A DNA stretch of 64,000 nt from Ophiodon elongatus (taxonomy: Eukaryota; Chordata; Actinopteri; Perciformes; Hexagrammidae): positions 342,001 through 406,000 of the forward strand of contig JACSYO010002165.1 of the NCBI GenBank assembly GCA_016806645.1, in the 5' to 3' direction. Of the stretch, positions 63,616-64,000 are shown piece by piece (the first letter of the stretch is position 1; each line of letters begins with the position of its first letter). The position numbers were made by a program, and so were the translations under genes. The notes beneath the pieces were generated by a model. It worked only from the letters and a program-made list of their open reading frames with translations, was not told where the DNA came from and searched no databases.

Positions 63616-64000
63616 CATATATATATACATATATATATACACACACGTATAGATATATATACACGTATATATATATATATATATATATTGTAATTTAAGG
63701 GCCACAATATGAATATAAGCTCTGTTTTTTTTCTTGATTTTAACACCATATAACTAATATGAAATAAAAATATATTCACTATATCACATACAGGATAAAT
63801 CAGACATCAACTTTGAAAACCCCTGCAGCGGCTTTGGGAGTTATGAATATTATTTTTATTTTAGTTGGTACTAATCACATGCAATGTAAAGAGAGGTGGA
63901 GCAGCCATTATTTCCTACGCTGGAATTAAACATGTTCCATAGTTTGCCATAAATGAATGCATTACTGCATTTCACATGGGGAAGGACATCAGATTCTCCC
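63100..64000. other. Right edge: AT-rich, with TA/CATA microsatellite
   Basis: No gene seen. 63498-63689 is a compound (TA)n/(CA)n/(CATA)n microsatellite that produces several false ORFs on both strands. Confidence 0.6.

Overview
The window looks like a stretch of a ray-finned (teleost) fish nuclear genome. It has small exons with GT-AG introns, very abundant CA/GT and AT microsatellites, hAT, LINE and gypsy fragments, several repeat families I recognise from fish genomes, and proteins that resemble vertebrate orthologues. Four host genes can be read exon by exon with consistent splice phases: efcab2 (+ strand, 14549-17045), a Phafin gene close to plekhf1 (- strand, 24164-25756), pop4 (- strand, 27922-33050) and a 25-exon two-pore channel, most likely tpcn2 (- strand, 37845-60451).

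Layout. 1-3800 is repeats: an AT microsatellite, an L1-clade LINE 3' part, LTR-like GC-rich blocks and a short interstitial telomeric tract. 3835-10120 is an unusual array of intronless coiled-coil copies on the minus strand. One copy is an intact 562-codon ORF (7984-9672) whose C-terminal half resembles the coiled-coil part of CFAP57. Three others are truncated, deleted or joined to a hAT transposase fragment, and a hAT element with a perfect 8-bp target-site duplication lies inside the array. 10120-14280 is repeat-rich intergenic DNA. efcab2 follows, with a palindromic RFX X-box about 205 bp upstream of its start codon. 17640-24160 is mostly repeats, including a LINE reverse-transcriptase remnant and a long degenerate AT-rich array. 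Then come plekhf1 and pop4, head to tail. The two-pore channel fills 37.8-60.5 kb, and its CpG-rich 5' flank carries three CACGTG motifs, one of them CLEAR-like. 61-64 kb is repeats and AT microsatellites.

The genes do not form one pathway. efcab2 encodes a ciliary dynein-regulatory-complex subunit, the Phafin is an endosomal PI3P reader, pop4 is a subunit of nuclear RNase P/MRP, and the two-pore channel acts on endolysosomes. The CFAP57-like array and efcab2 share a ciliary theme. The Phafin and the channel share the endolysosome.

Most noteworthy: (1) the dimeric, tandemly duplicated CFAP57-like intronless array with one intact ORF; (2) (UG)n tracts directly against several 3' splice sites of the channel gene and efcab2, including a 135-nt intron with AC at its 5' end and GU at its 3' end that could pair across the intron; (3) a perfect X-box at efcab2 and CLEAR-like E-boxes at the channel gene.
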